Numbered from the stretch's first letter, positions 9,130-18,770 are shown. The stretch: DNA of 40,381 nucleotides from Chitinophagaceae bacterium (GCA_947459295.1 CANHCY010000017.1:1-40381), one strand, 5' to 3'. Numbers and translations: made by a program. The notes: a model not told the origin generated them from the letters alone.

Positions 9130-9689
9130 TGTCTTTCTTTTATGATTTTAAATGCGCCTGATTTTATTTTTTCTCCAGCTGTATTTTCTAGTACCAACTT
9201 TATGTAATACACGCCGGCGCTTAATCTGGTTAAATCGGTTTTTTCGATAAGTTGAAAGCCATTTTTATCGATACTTGTGGTTCCTAAAATTTTCCCTTCT
9301 TGGGTAACTAACTGAAACATTAATTTACCAACAGCAAATGATTGAATATTAATAGTAACGATACCAACTGCTGGGATTGGATAAATGATCACTTCTTCAG
9401 GAAGCCAAGTGGGCTTAGTTGGCTTATACAATTTATCAAAAGGCTGTAAGACGCCGCTTGTGACGTTCCAAAAAGCACCAACCCGACTACTTGGAGATCC
9501 ATTTCTAGCAAAATAAGTATCGATAAGGGTAGCTTCGCCAACACTCCAATCAATAATATAGGAACTAGACACGGCACCAGTTCCACCACTTGTATTTAAG
9601 ATTAAGGGGCTTGCTGGAGGAATTACAATTTGTGCATAAGCGCCAACAATAAAGAAGTAAAAAAAGAAGAAGTGTAAAAGTTTTAGCAT
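9126..9689 (-). CDS. Short exported protein with T9SS type A sorting domain
   Basis: A 187-residue protein with a Sec signal peptide (1-19, ending GAYA). A short domain containing I-I-D-W-S-V-G-E follows; this W-S-V-G-E motif recurs in small Bacteroidota surface proteins. Residues ~100-187 form a type A T9SS C-terminal domain: I-I-Y-P-I-P (usual YPNP), a T-I-N-I strand, D-L-T-x-L-x-x-G-V-Y-Y-I-K-L, and a final F-K-I-I-K. It should cross the outer membrane by the type IX system and be attached to the surface. It is the first gene of the operon, and its TGA overlaps the ATG of the 1300-residue fibre-like gene. It may anchor that protein, which lacks a sorting domain (inference). Confidence 0.85.
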   Translation of the reverse strand: MLKLLHFFFFYFFIVGAYAQIVIPPASPLILNTSGGTGAVSSSYIIDWSVGEATLIDTYFARNGSPSSRVGAFWNVTSGVLQPFDKLYKPTKPTWLPEEVIIYPIPAVGIVTINIQSFAVGKLMFQLVTQEGKILGTTSIDKNGFQLIEKTDLTRLSAGVYYIKLVLENTAGEKIKSGAFKIIKERQ

Positions 9690-9737
9690 ACTCGAAACTT
9701 TTAGATAATGCTATACAGCAAAACAAAAGAAGTGGAG

Positions 9738-9766
9738 CTAAACTATTTTTTATATGACAGAACAAA
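9738..9766 (-). promoter_or_regulatory. Candidate promoter of the fibre operon
   Basis: On minus, TTTG (9766-9763), 17 nt, then TAGTTTAG (9745-9738). This is one base from the Bacteroidota -7 consensus TAnnTTTG and lies about 50 nt upstream of the ATG at 9689. Spacing is within the known range; the match is imperfect. Confidence 0.3.
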
Positions 9767-9825
9767 TTATTTTGTATGTCCCAAGGCCATAATTACATGT
9801 AAGAATCGCGTATTATCCGCAATAA

Positions 9826-10881
9826 TTAATGTTTTAAAGAATCAATAAAATCGGTGGGAGACTGTTTTTTAAACTTCGCAAATGCTTTGTACATCGTTTG
9901 TCTAGAACCAAAGCCAGACATTTTTGCTAGTGCTTCTATAGTATATTCTTCGTACTTGCCTTCTCTTAATAATTCTACTAAATAATCAACTCTACTTTTA
10001 TTCAACAAATCTGCAAAACCAAGACCCGTATTCTTTTTTATAAAAGCGGTAACAATAATTTTACTTGAGTCTAAATCAACTGATAAATTTTCGATACTAG
10101 CTTTTTCTTTTAAATAAAAGTGGGACGTATAAAAAGCAATTTCGAAACTATCTTTCGAAATTTCAACCTTGTTGACATCGCTTAAATCGTAATGATACCA
10201 AGGTGCATTGATACTATGTGGTCTATATAGTACCCCTAATACCAGAAATACAGGCAGAATATGTGTCGAATAAATACCTTTGGTGTATTCGTGGATAGGA
10301 AGTGTGTTTTCAAAAATATACAGTAAGAAACCCAGTATCATAAGTGTGGTCCAAAAACGTAGTGGCGTATAAAATTGATTTTTTTGTTGTTCAAAAAAAC
10401 TAGTTTTAACAATGAAGCCACAAAAAAATATAAAGTAGGCGCTAAGCAGCAGGATCCGAAATATTTTTAAATACAAGTTGGTGGTTGATGCAACCGCATA
10501 AAACTGAAAAGCATCGGAGTGTATGAAATAGTTTGTGTTAGGTGTAGCGTATATAAATACCAACAATAATCCAACTACAGCAGTAATACCTTCTCCAATA
10601 AATACCCAGGATGGTATTTTGTAGGAATATAAAATGAGTGCGATATTGATCACAAACATGGGCATGATATCAATGAGCAGTCTAACAATTGATAATTCTA
10701 GTTCTGATAAATGCCCTTTAAATAAAAAAAAATTTACAATACTAGCGAACGTTAGTAGCCCAATGAATTGAATTTTAAGCAAGACAGAATGCTTAAAATT
10801 TTTTGTAACCTCCAGTATCGAAAAAATAGAAATGAATACAAATGAAAAGTAGAAATAGGGGTCAACACTCATAAAAGACAA
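9826..10881 (-). CDS. Membrane-bound AraC-family transcriptional regulator
   Basis: A 351-residue protein. The N-terminal ~235 residues hold about six or seven hydrophobic segments. The C-terminal ~100 residues are an AraC/XylS DNA-binding domain: Y-T-I-E-A-L-A-K-M-S-G-F-G as the first HTH and R-Q-T-M-Y-K-A-F-A-K-F-K-K-Q-S-P-T-D-F as the second. Such integral-membrane AraC proteins are common in Bacteroidota and are thought to sense an envelope signal. It sits upstream of, and on the same strand as, the fibre operon (136-bp gap), and downstream of porP. A palindrome 19 nt before its ATG may be its operator. Ligand and targets are unknown. A second member of this type lies at 18907. Confidence 0.88.
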   Translation of the reverse strand: MSFMSVDPYFYFSFVFISIFSILEVTKNFKHSVLLKIQFIGLLTFASIVNFFLFKGHLSELELSIVRLLIDIMPMFVINIALILYSYKIPSWVFIGEGITAVVGLLLVFIYATPNTNYFIHSDAFQFYAVASTTNLYLKIFRILLLSAYFIFFCGFIVKTSFFEQQKNQFYTPLRFWTTLMILGFLLYIFENTLPIHEYTKGIYSTHILPVFLVLGVLYRPHSINAPWYHYDLSDVNKVEISKDSFEIAFYTSHFYLKEKASIENLSVDLDSSKIIVTAFIKKNTGLGFADLLNKSRVDYLVELLREGKYEEYTIEALAKMSGFGSRQTMYKAFAKFKKQSPTDFIDSLKH

Positions 10882-10899
10882 TACGCTTGAGGGGTGGTA

Positions 10900-10914
10900 T
10901 TACATAAAATGTAA
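10900..10914. promoter_or_regulatory. Palindrome TTACAT-AAA-ATGTAA upstream of the AraC gene
   Basis: A perfect 6-bp inverted repeat around a 3-nt centre, 19 nt upstream of the ATG at 10881. Its position and symmetry suit an operator in the leader or promoter of the regulator. It is AT-rich, so chance is possible. Confidence 0.3.
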
Positions 10915-10968
10915 ATATCCCTAAGAACGTACATCTTTGTTTAATAGAAATGACATTAAAGTGATAAA

Positions 10969-10995
10969 ATTTGTAACAAATAGATAGTTACAAAT
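10969..10995 (-). terminator. Candidate terminator after the adhesin-porP operon
   Basis: Perfect 9-bp arms ATTTGTAAC and GTTACAAAT around a 9-nt loop, 23 nt after the porP stop. On minus the stem is followed directly by TTTTATC, a short T-tract. This fits an intrinsic terminator for the minus-strand operon. Confidence 0.5.
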
Positions 10996-11017
10996 GATTA
11001 CCAGCAAGTTAGCTATG

Positions 11018-11917
11018 TTACTTTCCCATTCTTAATTGCACACCCATCTCAAAGCCACCAGCATTTAAGCCAACAAGCGCTCTGGTTGGGGTTGTGTAAA
11101 AACCATAAAACTGCCAGCGGTTGTTTCTATTGTAATGAAAACCCATGCTAGTAGACTTAGTGGTATGGTACATCGCCATAATTTTTAATGGCTCCTTAAA
11201 ACTTATTTCAGCACCAATATCTGCTATGTTATCATAGTTTTTTACACCTCTATAAGCAAACTTAGGCGTTACCATGATTTCATTATTAAGCTTGATATTG
11301 TAACTCATTGCTGCATAAAACAAATTAAAATCTGCTTCTGTAGTGTATGACTTTTCCATACTTCTACGCAGGTTTTGAGCCGCACCTTCTAATGTAAAAT
11401 TACGATCGGTATAAACAAAGCCCATATCAGCATCTAATAATGCTTCACGGTTGTTAAATGAAATTACCGCTGCATCACCAGGTAATGCATTAATTTGACC
11501 CAAATCAATCATTTGACGTGTAAAACCGAATGATAAACCAAGTCTTAAATTTGTGGTTCCTTCTTCATTAAAATCAACTTTGTAGGCATAGCTACCCATT
11601 ACCCTAGTATTATTAAATAATCCCGCCGATTCTTTGCTAATTAATAAGCCTAATCCAACATTACCCGTAGACTTATAATCTAGCGTTAGTAGTCTTGTAG
11701 AAGGTGATCCTGGAATCGCTTCCATTTGACCTACATAACTTGCTGTAGATTTTAAGCCAGTTAGTGATCCAGCACCTGCTTGTGCTGGATTACTAATGTA
11801 CTTATTGCTAAAAAATTGTGATGCAGGAGGATTAATAGAGTTGATGTTTTGAGCTACTGCAACAGCGCTAACAATTGTTAAGCTGATGGTTGCAAATATT
11901 TTATTCAATGTTTTCAT
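11018..11917 (-). CDS. porP/sprF-like: PorP/SprF family T9SS outer-membrane protein
   Basis: A 299-residue protein with a Sec signal peptide (1-22, ending AVAVAQ). It then has the PorP/SprF start: P-P-A-S-Q-F-F-S-N-K-Y-I-S-N-P-A-Q-A-G. Alternating amphipathic strands follow, with F-R/F-E-type family patterns, ending G-V-Q-L-R-M-G-K as an outer-membrane barrel would. Members of this family are needed for secretion or surface attachment of partner proteins with type B (gliding-motility-type) C-terminal domains, and are usually encoded right after them. Here the gene starts 33 nt after the stop of the 2240-residue adhesin, which has exactly such a domain, so it is that adhesin's dedicated partner (strong inference). 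A hairpin after the gene probably ends the operon. Confidence 0.93.
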   Translation of the reverse strand: MKTLNKIFATISLTIVSAVAVAQNINSINPPASQFFSNKYISNPAQAGAGSLTGLKSTASYVGQMEAIPGSPSTRLLTLDYKSTGNVGLGLLISKESAGLFNNTRVMGSYAYKVDFNEEGTTNLRLGLSFGFTRQMIDLGQINALPGDAAVISFNNREALLDADMGFVYTDRNFTLEGAAQNLRRSMEKSYTTEADFNLFYAAMSYNIKLNNEIMVTPKFAYRGVKNYDNIADIGAEISFKEPLKIMAMYHTTKSTSMGFHYNRNNRWQFYGFYTTPTRALVGLNAGGFEMGVQLRMGK

Positions 11918-11950
11918 ATTTTATTGATTTGACGTGTTTAATAGTTAAGG

Positions 11951-14900
11951 TTATCTAACAATTGATACATAACCTCTAATTGGTAAAGCGCCGTCTTTAT
12001 TAAATTTAATGACATAGAAATATGCATCTTCTTTTAATTTCTTACCATTAACAGTACCATCCCATTCGTTGTTGTAGCCGCGCTTTGCAAATACTGCTCT
12101 ACCGGCTTTATCATACACCATCACCTCATTATCTGGATACATATCAATGTTTGGTATCACCCATCTATCATTCACACCATCACCGTTTGGAGTTACTAAA
12201 TTATTAGGTACTAATTTGTAATCAACAATAACAGTTAAGAGTACCGGCACAGTAGCTTGGTAGCCAAAACTGTTGGTAACAACTACCGCATATGTTGTGG
12301 TACCTGCTGGTCTTACATTGATGTTTGCACCTGAACCCACAATACCAGAACCACCTACTGCTACCCATGTGTAATTAACTGCATTTGCACCTGTCGCACT
12401 TAATTGTGACGTAGCACCAAGGGTAATTAAATTTGGTGAAGCGGCTGCTACTGGCATTGGATCGATGCCCAATCTAAATGTTCTTACAAGTGTATCAACA
12501 CCACCGTTTGCTACGCCTCCATTATCTCTTACTCTAACAGTTACAACCACGTCTTGTGGTGTTACAATACCTGGAGCAAGTGTAAATTGTATTTGTGTTC
12601 CAACAACACTGATACTGCTAAATGTTGCAGGTCTATCAGTGCTTAGTGTTGTAGTAGTAGATTGCGTCGTTTCTGGACCAGCTGTAATACCTGCTAAGTT
12701 TACAACTTGAGAAGTAGATACATTGTATACTCTTCTGTCTGTAATTGCAGTTAATGTTGGTGCTTCGTTTACATCCGTTACACTAATGGTAAATGCTCTT
12801 TCAAAACTTAAACCACCAGCATCTGTAACTCTTACTCTTACAGCGTAACTGTTTTTAGCTTCAAAGTTAAATACAGCAGCAGTGCTAAGCGTAGTACCTG
12901 TAATGGCAAAGCTTGCATTGTCTGTAGAACCTGTGCCAGTTACTAATGTATATGTATGTGTATCACCTGCGTCAGCATCTGTTCCTGCTAAAGTTCCAAC
13001 GGTTGTTCCTGATGCAGCGTTTTCAAGTACACTTGTATTTGATAAAGCAAGTGCAGTTGGTGCTTCGTTTACATCCGTTACGTTAATTGTAAATACTTTT
13101 TCAAATGTTAAGCCACCAGCATCTGTAACACGAACTCTTACACTGTAGCTTGATTTAGTTTCAAAATCAAATACAGCTGCAGTGCTTAAAGTAGTACCAG
13201 TAATTGCAAAGCTTGCATTATCTGTATCACCTGTGCCACTTACTAATGTATATGTGAATGTATCACCAGCGTCTGCATCTGTTGCACTTAAAGAAGCAAC
13301 AGTTGTTCCTGAAGCAGCATTTTCTGCAACTGAACTTGCACTAGCATTAATATTTGTTGGTGCATCGTTTACATCTGTTACACCAATTGTAAATACTTTT
13401 TCAAATGTTAAACCACCAGCGTCCGTTACACGTACTCTTACACTGTAGCTTGATTTAGTTTCAAAATCAAATACCGCAGCAGTGCTTAAAGTAGTACCAG
13501 TAATTACAAAGCTTGCATTGTCTGTAGAGCCTGTGCCGTTTACTAATGTATATGTGAATGTATCACCAGCGTCTGCATCTGTTGTACTTAACGTAGCAAC
13601 TGTTGTTCCTGAAGCAGCATTTTCTGCAACTGAACTTGCACTAGCATTAATATTTGTTGGTGCATCGTTTACATCTGTTACACCAATTGTAAATACTTTT
13701 TCAAATGTTAAGCCACCAGCGTCCGTTACACGTACTCTTACACTGTAGCTTGATTTAGTTTCAAAATCAAATACAGCAGCTGTTCTTAAAGTGCTACCAG
13801 AAATGGTAAAGTTTGCATTGTCTGTTGAACCTGTTCCACTTACTAAAGTATATGTAAATGTATCACCAGCATCAGCATCTGTTGCACTTAATGTAGCAAC
13901 GCTTGTTCCTGATGCAGCATTTTCTGCAACTGAACTTGAACTTGCACTAATATTTGTTGGTGCTTCGTTTACATCTGTTACACTAATAGTAAATGCTTTT
14001 TCAAATGTTAAACCACCAGCATCTGTTACACGAACTCTTACAGTGTAGCTTGATTTAGTTTCAAAATCAAATACAGCAGCTGTTCTTAGAGTGCTACCAG
14101 AAATGGTAAAGTTTGCATTGTCTGTTGAACCTGTTCCACTTACTAAAGTATATGTAAATGTATCACCAGCATCAGCATCTGTTGCACTTAATATAGCAAC
14201 GCTTGTTCCTGATGCAGCGTTTTCTGCAACCGATGTGCTACTTAATGCAACATCTGTAGGAGCAGTATTATAAATTAAAGTAACTGTTGCAGTTGTACTA
14301 CCACCAGTATTTGTAGCAGTAATTGTATAAACAACAGTACCTGTTTGTTGAGCAGTTAATGTTCCACTAATAATACCAGTTGTTGTATTAATGCTTAATC
14401 CAGCTGGTAATGCAGTACTTATGCTGTATGATGCAACAGCACCACCTGATGCAGTTGGTACCATATTTGTTATCGCAGTTCCTTGACGCACTGTTTGTGA
14501 CGCCGGAGCATATGATAATGCACTTGGAATAACTGCATTAAAAACTTGAAGTGTAAATGAAGTTGTTCCCGCACAACCTGTTGCTGTAGTTCCTGTTACG
14601 GTATACGTAGCAGAAGCACTTACAACAGATGGTGTACCACTAATAGTACCATTAGTTGTATTGAAGCTTAAGCCAGCTGGTAATGCTGGGCTAATTGCAA
14701 AAGATGTTGCAGTACCGCCTGATAATGTAGGAACCGTATTTGCAATAGCTCTAGTACGTTCAAAACTATAGTTAGAAGCATATGTAATTACAGGAAGTAA
14801 AGTAACATTTACATTAACTACTTCCGATAGCGTTGTATTTTGATTTGAAACAGCTTGAACTGTGTAGGCACCAGAAGTAGAAACTACTAACTCTCTTCCT

Positions 14901-17900
14901 GTCTCACCATTAATTGCAGTACCGTTTCTAAACCACTGATAACTCGTAGAAGCACTTGCTTGAAGTCTAACAGTAGCTCCTTCACAAAAAGCAAGGGCTG
15001 CATTAGAATTATTTGTACCAGCAAGCGCTGTTACGCCAACTTGTTGTACATAACAATATGAATCAAACTGAACTTGTTGAAGATTGGTAGCACCACCTGT
15101 TGCACCAGTAAAGCCCCAATATACATAAGGTGCTCCACCAAATATGTTTGCTTTTAAATCTACCGTAATATTATGTCTTCTTGTGCCATCATAAAAAACT
15201 TGGAAGTTTTTAGATGCTGCATTCCAAACAAATCGAGCAGTATGCCACTGTCCATCTTCCATCTGAACTTCAAAAGGAGTTGAATACGTATTGTGTACGC
15301 CACTTGCGTTACCATTACCGATTATTGCTAAGTGATCTTGTACAGGCTCGTGTGATCCATTATTATAGGTATCAAACTCAACGGCAAAAGATGGTGCTAT
15401 GCCCTCGTAACCTAAACCACCTCCAGATGAACCAGCATTAAGTGATCGATTTTGTAATACAAAAGCAATACCATCTGCACCTGCATCACTATTACCTAAA
15501 TATACTCTTGCACTGATATCAAAATTTTGATCCAAAAATAATCTCTTCTTGTTCCACGCAGATCCATTTTGAGCAAATGAGTTTGGAGTCAGCGTATAAA
15601 TATTATTTGCATACGTAGCATTATTATTTGTCTGGAAATCTCCTGCTGCAAACGTATTACATGTAGGATCAATAACAGCAATAGTAAGTGTTGAAGTAGC
15701 TGAACATCCGGCTGCTGTTGATGTTATTGTATATGTCGTAGCATTAACAAGTAATGTTGGTGTGCCCGTAATTGCTCCATTACTAGTATTTAAACTTAAA
15801 CCCGATGGTAATGCAGGACTCACGCTAAATGCTGTACCTATTGTTGTTGGAGTAATTGGCGAAATAGCCTGACCTATTGGTAAGGAATAACTTGAATTTG
15901 GATAAGTTACCGAAGGAGATGGATTCACTGTAATCGTGAATGTTTGAGGCGTGCCTGCACAACCAGAAGCTGAAGTAGGCGTAACCGTAATATTTGCAGT
16001 AACAGGGGTTGTTCCATTATTTATAGCAGTAAATGCTGGAAGGTTACCTGTACCACTTGCAGCAAGCCCAATAGATGTATTATCGTTAGTCCAACTATAG
16101 GTTGTATTTTGATCCACAAAACCAAAAGCAATTGTACTATAACTTTCAGCAACTGTATAATTAAAGCTCACTGAAGAAATTAATCCATTTACTCGAATAA
16201 TATTAAACCCTTCATTACCAGTAAATGAATTATTTGATGTGTTGTAAGTAGTATTCCAACCAGCGTTAGCCGTATTACTCCAAATTGGTGTAAATGGAGC
16301 AGATACAATTACTTGTACAGGCGTACTCGGATTACCTACACTAGCAAATGCAACTAATGGGTCTCTTACAGGTTGGCTAAATGTTGCTGTAAAAATACCT
16401 GCATTGTCATTTCTGATTTGAGTACCTGTAGATGGTACACTATATTCTACTGGGAAAGTAGTTGAACTATACATTCCGGAATGTGATTGCATTCCTCCAG
16501 CAGAGTGTGTAATAGTAGCTGTAATACCATTTTGTCCAACACCAGAAGCAGAATTTGCACTAACAGAGTTAAGCGTCATCCACTGATAACCTGCTGTGGT
16601 GGGAGGCCTGAATGTGATAATTTCAGAAGTAGAACCGTTACAAACTGTTCGATTGTTAACAGCTGCAACTTGAGGAGGAGTACAAGCGGTTGCATTCACA
16701 GAATTAGACTGCGCACCTCCACCAATGCTATTTACCGCACGAATCCTTATTGGATAGGCAGTAGCATCATTCAAGCCTGAGATCACAAGCGGCGTGGTAA
16801 TGTCTGCCGGTGAAAGGGTTAGCCAGTTTGTTCCACCATCAATGCTGTATTGATAATTGGTGATGGCTTGGCCCCCATCCGAACTAGGCGCAGTGAAATT
16901 AATGGTGGCTGTTCCTGATCCTCTAGTTATTGAGGTGATAGTCGGCGCACCTGGTGTTGTTGAAGAAGCTGCACCGTAACCAACTGAAGTTGTTATATTA
17001 TCGAATTCGAAACCACTACCACCAAATACTATTCTTGTAAAATAAATGGTAGGATCATCTAATTCTAGATTGATATATGCAAAAGGCTCATTGGCTGCAT
17101 TAGATCTTTTATAGAGCGAAGTATTGTAATTATTACCGTCCACTGCATTTACCGTAGACCCAGCTAATAAATTAATTACATTTTGTGCTGTAAAAGTAGC
17201 GAGTTGTATTTCATTTCCACCACAAGTTCCATAAATAGTTACGTTGTTATTTGCATTACCTGCTCCCCACCAAAATCCAACATATCTTGAAGGATCGGTA
17301 AGGTTTATACTTACGCTGCCTGAATTAATTATTGACAAATACTGTGACCCACTTCCACCCCAGACATCATTTGCAGTAACTACTGCATTTCCTGTGTTTG
17401 CTTTTGTAAATGCACCTACACCAAATGTTCCAGTAGAAGCAAGATTTCCCAAACTAAAACCATTAAATGACTCAGTTCGAGATCCTGCTTGTCCTTGAAC
17501 AGACGACGTCGTTACATCAGGAGGAGATAATTTAAATGTAACGTTAGGTAGCGTTTGAGAACAAATTGTTGTTGTTAACTCTGAGCCGTAACTAGTTCCT
17601 GCGCTATTTGTAGCATACGCTCTAAAGTAGTAGGTGCCTGGAGTAAGTGTTGGAGTTACTCCTGAAAAAGTTCCAGTTCCAGAACCTGATACAATTTTAT
17701 TATTTGATACTGTAGGGTTTGATGTGGTACCATATACAATACCACGCTCAGTTACGGTACCTCCGTTAGCTGAAGTAACGTTTCCGTTTACAGTAACAAC
17801 TCCACTATTTGTAGAAAGTGAGGGTGTTAATACAACAGGAAAACCTGCTTGAACTACTGTTGAGCCACCTGCAAGATTAACACTGTAGTTATCAAATCTT

Positions 17901-18673
17901 GTAACTCTTGTGCCAGAAAAATTGAAGTAACTAAATAATTGAGCCGCCGATGCTATAGAAGTGTTCGTAACACCGTTAACTTCAAAAATAGCAGTTGCAG
18001 TTGAATATCGTAAAGTCCCATCCACATTAGCTGGCCAAATTTCAACCCTCATATCAAAAACGGAGGTATTTGCTCTAGTTACTTTAAATACTAATTTATA
18101 CCATCTATCTGGAGATCCGCAAGTTGTAGAAGTACTATTAATTAAATCTGTACAAGTGGTAGAACTTCTTATTGATGTAATGCTTCCAGAAGAAGATTGG
18201 TTCCAGTTTCCGTCATAATTAGTTCCGTTGTTATGAAATACAAAACCACCTCCATGAACAGAAATTCCCAATACTACATTTGGTCTGTAAACTGTAACTG
18301 AAGAGGCAGTTGTTGGCGAAGTAGTTGTAAATCCAACACCACTGTAGCCTCCATTACCTTCACTTTTTATAAAGCTTTCAAAAACATAACTACTTCCTAT
18401 TGGTCCAAGACTATATCCATCTTTGGTGGTATAAACAGCGTCGACTGAACTATTCAATGGTACAGCTATAGAACCAGAATTTCCTAGACCGCCAGCAGCC
18501 TGTTGGGTCACACTACTCAAACCGGGACCAACCCCATTGAATAAGTTTGTAAGCTGGTTACTTGTATTAAAATTGTAGAGAATAGAATTCTGAGAGAACA
18601 CTATTTGCGGGAAACTGTAAAATAAAATGATTAATACAACTAAACGTAGCTGTGAAAACATCTTTCCGATCAT
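11951..18673 (-). CDS. Giant multidomain adhesin with L-type lectin, cadherin repeats and T9SS type B sorting domain
   Basis: 2240 residues. Signal peptide ~1-28. Order by eye: a lectin/LamG-like beta domain (~29-270); an R-G-I-V-Y-G-T-T Fn-like domain (~276-372); a beta domain (~373-570); FnIII (~575-668); a putative Ig domain (~920-1000, P-A-L-P-S-G-L-S-L-N); an L-type-lectin-like domain (~1003-1211; A-D-G-I-A-F-V-L-Q, A-V-E-F-D-T-Y-N-N); an Ig-like SYQWFRNG domain; two more putative Ig domains; five 100-residue cadherin repeats (~1467-1966, with D-A-D-A-G-D and D-V-N-E-A-P calcium motifs); a PKD-like domain (~2065-2145); and a gliding-motility-type C-terminus (~2150-2240; N-G-D-G-V-N-D, N-E-W-D-G). 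It should be a secreted calcium-dependent glycan-binding adhesin. The porP partner follows after 33 nt. The second Met (MFSQL) is an alternative start. Confidence 0.93.
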   Translation of the reverse strand: MIGKMFSQLRLVVLIILFYSFPQIVFSQNSILYNFNTSNQLTNLFNGVGPGLSSVTQQAAGGLGNSGSIAVPLNSSVDAVYTTKDGYSLGPIGSSYVFESFIKSEGNGGYSGVGFTTTSPTTASSVTVYRPNVVLGISVHGGGFVFHNNGTNYDGNWNQSSSGSITSIRSSTTCTDLINSTSTTCGSPDRWYKLVFKVTRANTSVFDMRVEIWPANVDGTLRYSTATAIFEVNGVTNTSIASAAQLFSYFNFSGTRVTRFDNYSVNLAGGSTVVQAGFPVVLTPSLSTNSGVVTVNGNVTSANGGTVTERGIVYGTTSNPTVSNNKIVSGSGTGTFSGVTPTLTPGTYYFRAYATNSAGTSYGSELTTTICSQTLPNVTFKLSPPDVTTSSVQGQAGSRTESFNGFSLGNLASTGTFGVGAFTKANTGNAVVTANDVWGGSGSQYLSIINSGSVSINLTDPSRYVGFWWGAGNANNNVTIYGTCGGNEIQLATFTAQNVINLLAGSTVNAVDGNNYNTSLYKRSNAANEPFAYINLELDDPTIYFTRIVFGGSGFEFDNITTSVGYGAASSTTPGAPTITSITRGSGTATINFTAPSSDGGQAITNYQYSIDGGTNWLTLSPADITTPLVISGLNDATAYPIRIRAVNSIGGGAQSNSVNATACTPPQVAAVNNRTVCNGSTSEIITFRPPTTAGYQWMTLNSVSANSASGVGQNGITATITHSAGGMQSHSGMYSSTTFPVEYSVPSTGTQIRNDNAGIFTATFSQPVRDPLVAFASVGNPSTPVQVIVSAPFTPIWSNTANAGWNTTYNTSNNSFTGNEGFNIIRVNGLISSVSFNYTVAESYSTIAFGFVDQNTTYSWTNDNTSIGLAASGTGNLPAFTAINNGTTPVTANITVTPTSASGCAGTPQTFTITVNPSPSVTYPNSSYSLPIGQAISPITPTTIGTAFSVSPALPSGLSLNTSNGAITGTPTLLVNATTYTITSTAAGCSATSTLTIAVIDPTCNTFAAGDFQTNNNATYANNIYTLTPNSFAQNGSAWNKKRLFLDQNFDISARVYLGNSDAGADGIAFVLQNRSLNAGSSGGGLGYEGIAPSFAVEFDTYNNGSHEPVQDHLAIIGNGNASGVHNTYSTPFEVQMEDGQWHTARFVWNAASKNFQVFYDGTRRHNITVDLKANIFGGAPYVYWGFTGATGGATNLQQVQFDSYCYVQQVGVTALAGTNNSNAALAFCEGATVRLQASASTSYQWFRNGTAINGETGRELVVSTSGAYTVQAVSNQNTTLSEVVNVNVTLLPVITYASNYSFERTRAIANTVPTLSGGTATSFAISPALPAGLSFNTTNGTISGTPSVVSASATYTVTGTTATGCAGTTSFTLQVFNAVIPSALSYAPASQTVRQGTAITNMVPTASGGAVASYSISTALPAGLSINTTTGIISGTLTAQQTGTVVYTITATNTGGSTTATVTLIYNTAPTDVALSSTSVAENAASGTSVAILSATDADAGDTFTYTLVSGTGSTDNANFTISGSTLRTAAVFDFETKSSYTVRVRVTDAGGLTFEKAFTISVTDVNEAPTNISASSSSVAENAASGTSVATLSATDADAGDTFTYTLVSGTGSTDNANFTISGSTLRTAAVFDFETKSSYSVRVRVTDAGGLTFEKVFTIGVTDVNDAPTNINASASSVAENAASGTTVATLSTTDADAGDTFTYTLVNGTGSTDNASFVITGTTLSTAAVFDFETKSSYSVRVRVTDAGGLTFEKVFTIGVTDVNDAPTNINASASSVAENAASGTTVASLSATDADAGDTFTYTLVSGTGDTDNASFAITGTTLSTAAVFDFETKSSYSVRVRVTDAGGLTFEKVFTINVTDVNEAPTALALSNTSVLENAASGTTVGTLAGTDADAGDTHTYTLVTGTGSTDNASFAITGTTLSTAAVFNFEAKNSYAVRVRVTDAGGLSFERAFTISVTDVNEAPTLTAITDRRVYNVSTSQVVNLAGITAGPETTQSTTTTLSTDRPATFSSISVVGTQIQFTLAPGIVTPQDVVVTVRVRDNGGVANGGVDTLVRTFRLGIDPMPVAAASPNLITLGATSQLSATGANAVNYTWVAVGGSGIVGSGANINVRPAGTTTYAVVVTNSFGYQATVPVLLTVIVDYKLVPNNLVTPNGDGVNDRWVIPNIDMYPDNEVMVYDKAGRAVFAKRGYNNEWDGTVNGKKLKEDAYFYVIKFNKDGALPIRGYVSIVR
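12774..14273 (-). repeat. Five tandem 300-bp cadherin-repeat units
   Basis: The coding repeat has an exact 300-bp period; equivalent points are 12882, 13182, 13482, 13782 and 14082. Neighbouring units are very similar at DNA level, with long identical runs (13182-13448 against 13482-13748). Recombination could change the copy number. Confidence 0.92.
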
Positions 18674-18755
18674 AATTTTCTATTTAAAATGGCTAGAATA
18701 TACTTTTAGATTAGATCCATTAGTCATCTATATAAAAAATGTTTAATGAATTTGC

Positions 18756-18770
18756 GCGAAAGTAATTCGC
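18756..18770. promoter_or_regulatory. Small inverted repeat upstream of the adhesin gene
   Basis: GCGAA-AGTAA-TTCGC, 83-97 nt upstream of the adhesin ATG and relatively GC-rich for this AT-rich spacer. On minus it overlaps TACTTTCG, one base from the -7 consensus TAnnTTTG, so it may mark the adhesin promoter. Weak evidence. Confidence 0.25.

Noticed and set aside
12465..14273. Plus-strand open frames of about 88 codons at 300-bp intervals.
   Set aside because: They are antisense images of the cadherin units and repeat with the same period.
12774..14273. Regular repeats as a CRISPR array.
   Set aside because: The units are 300 bp, fully coding and without the short-repeat/spacer pattern; no cas genes.
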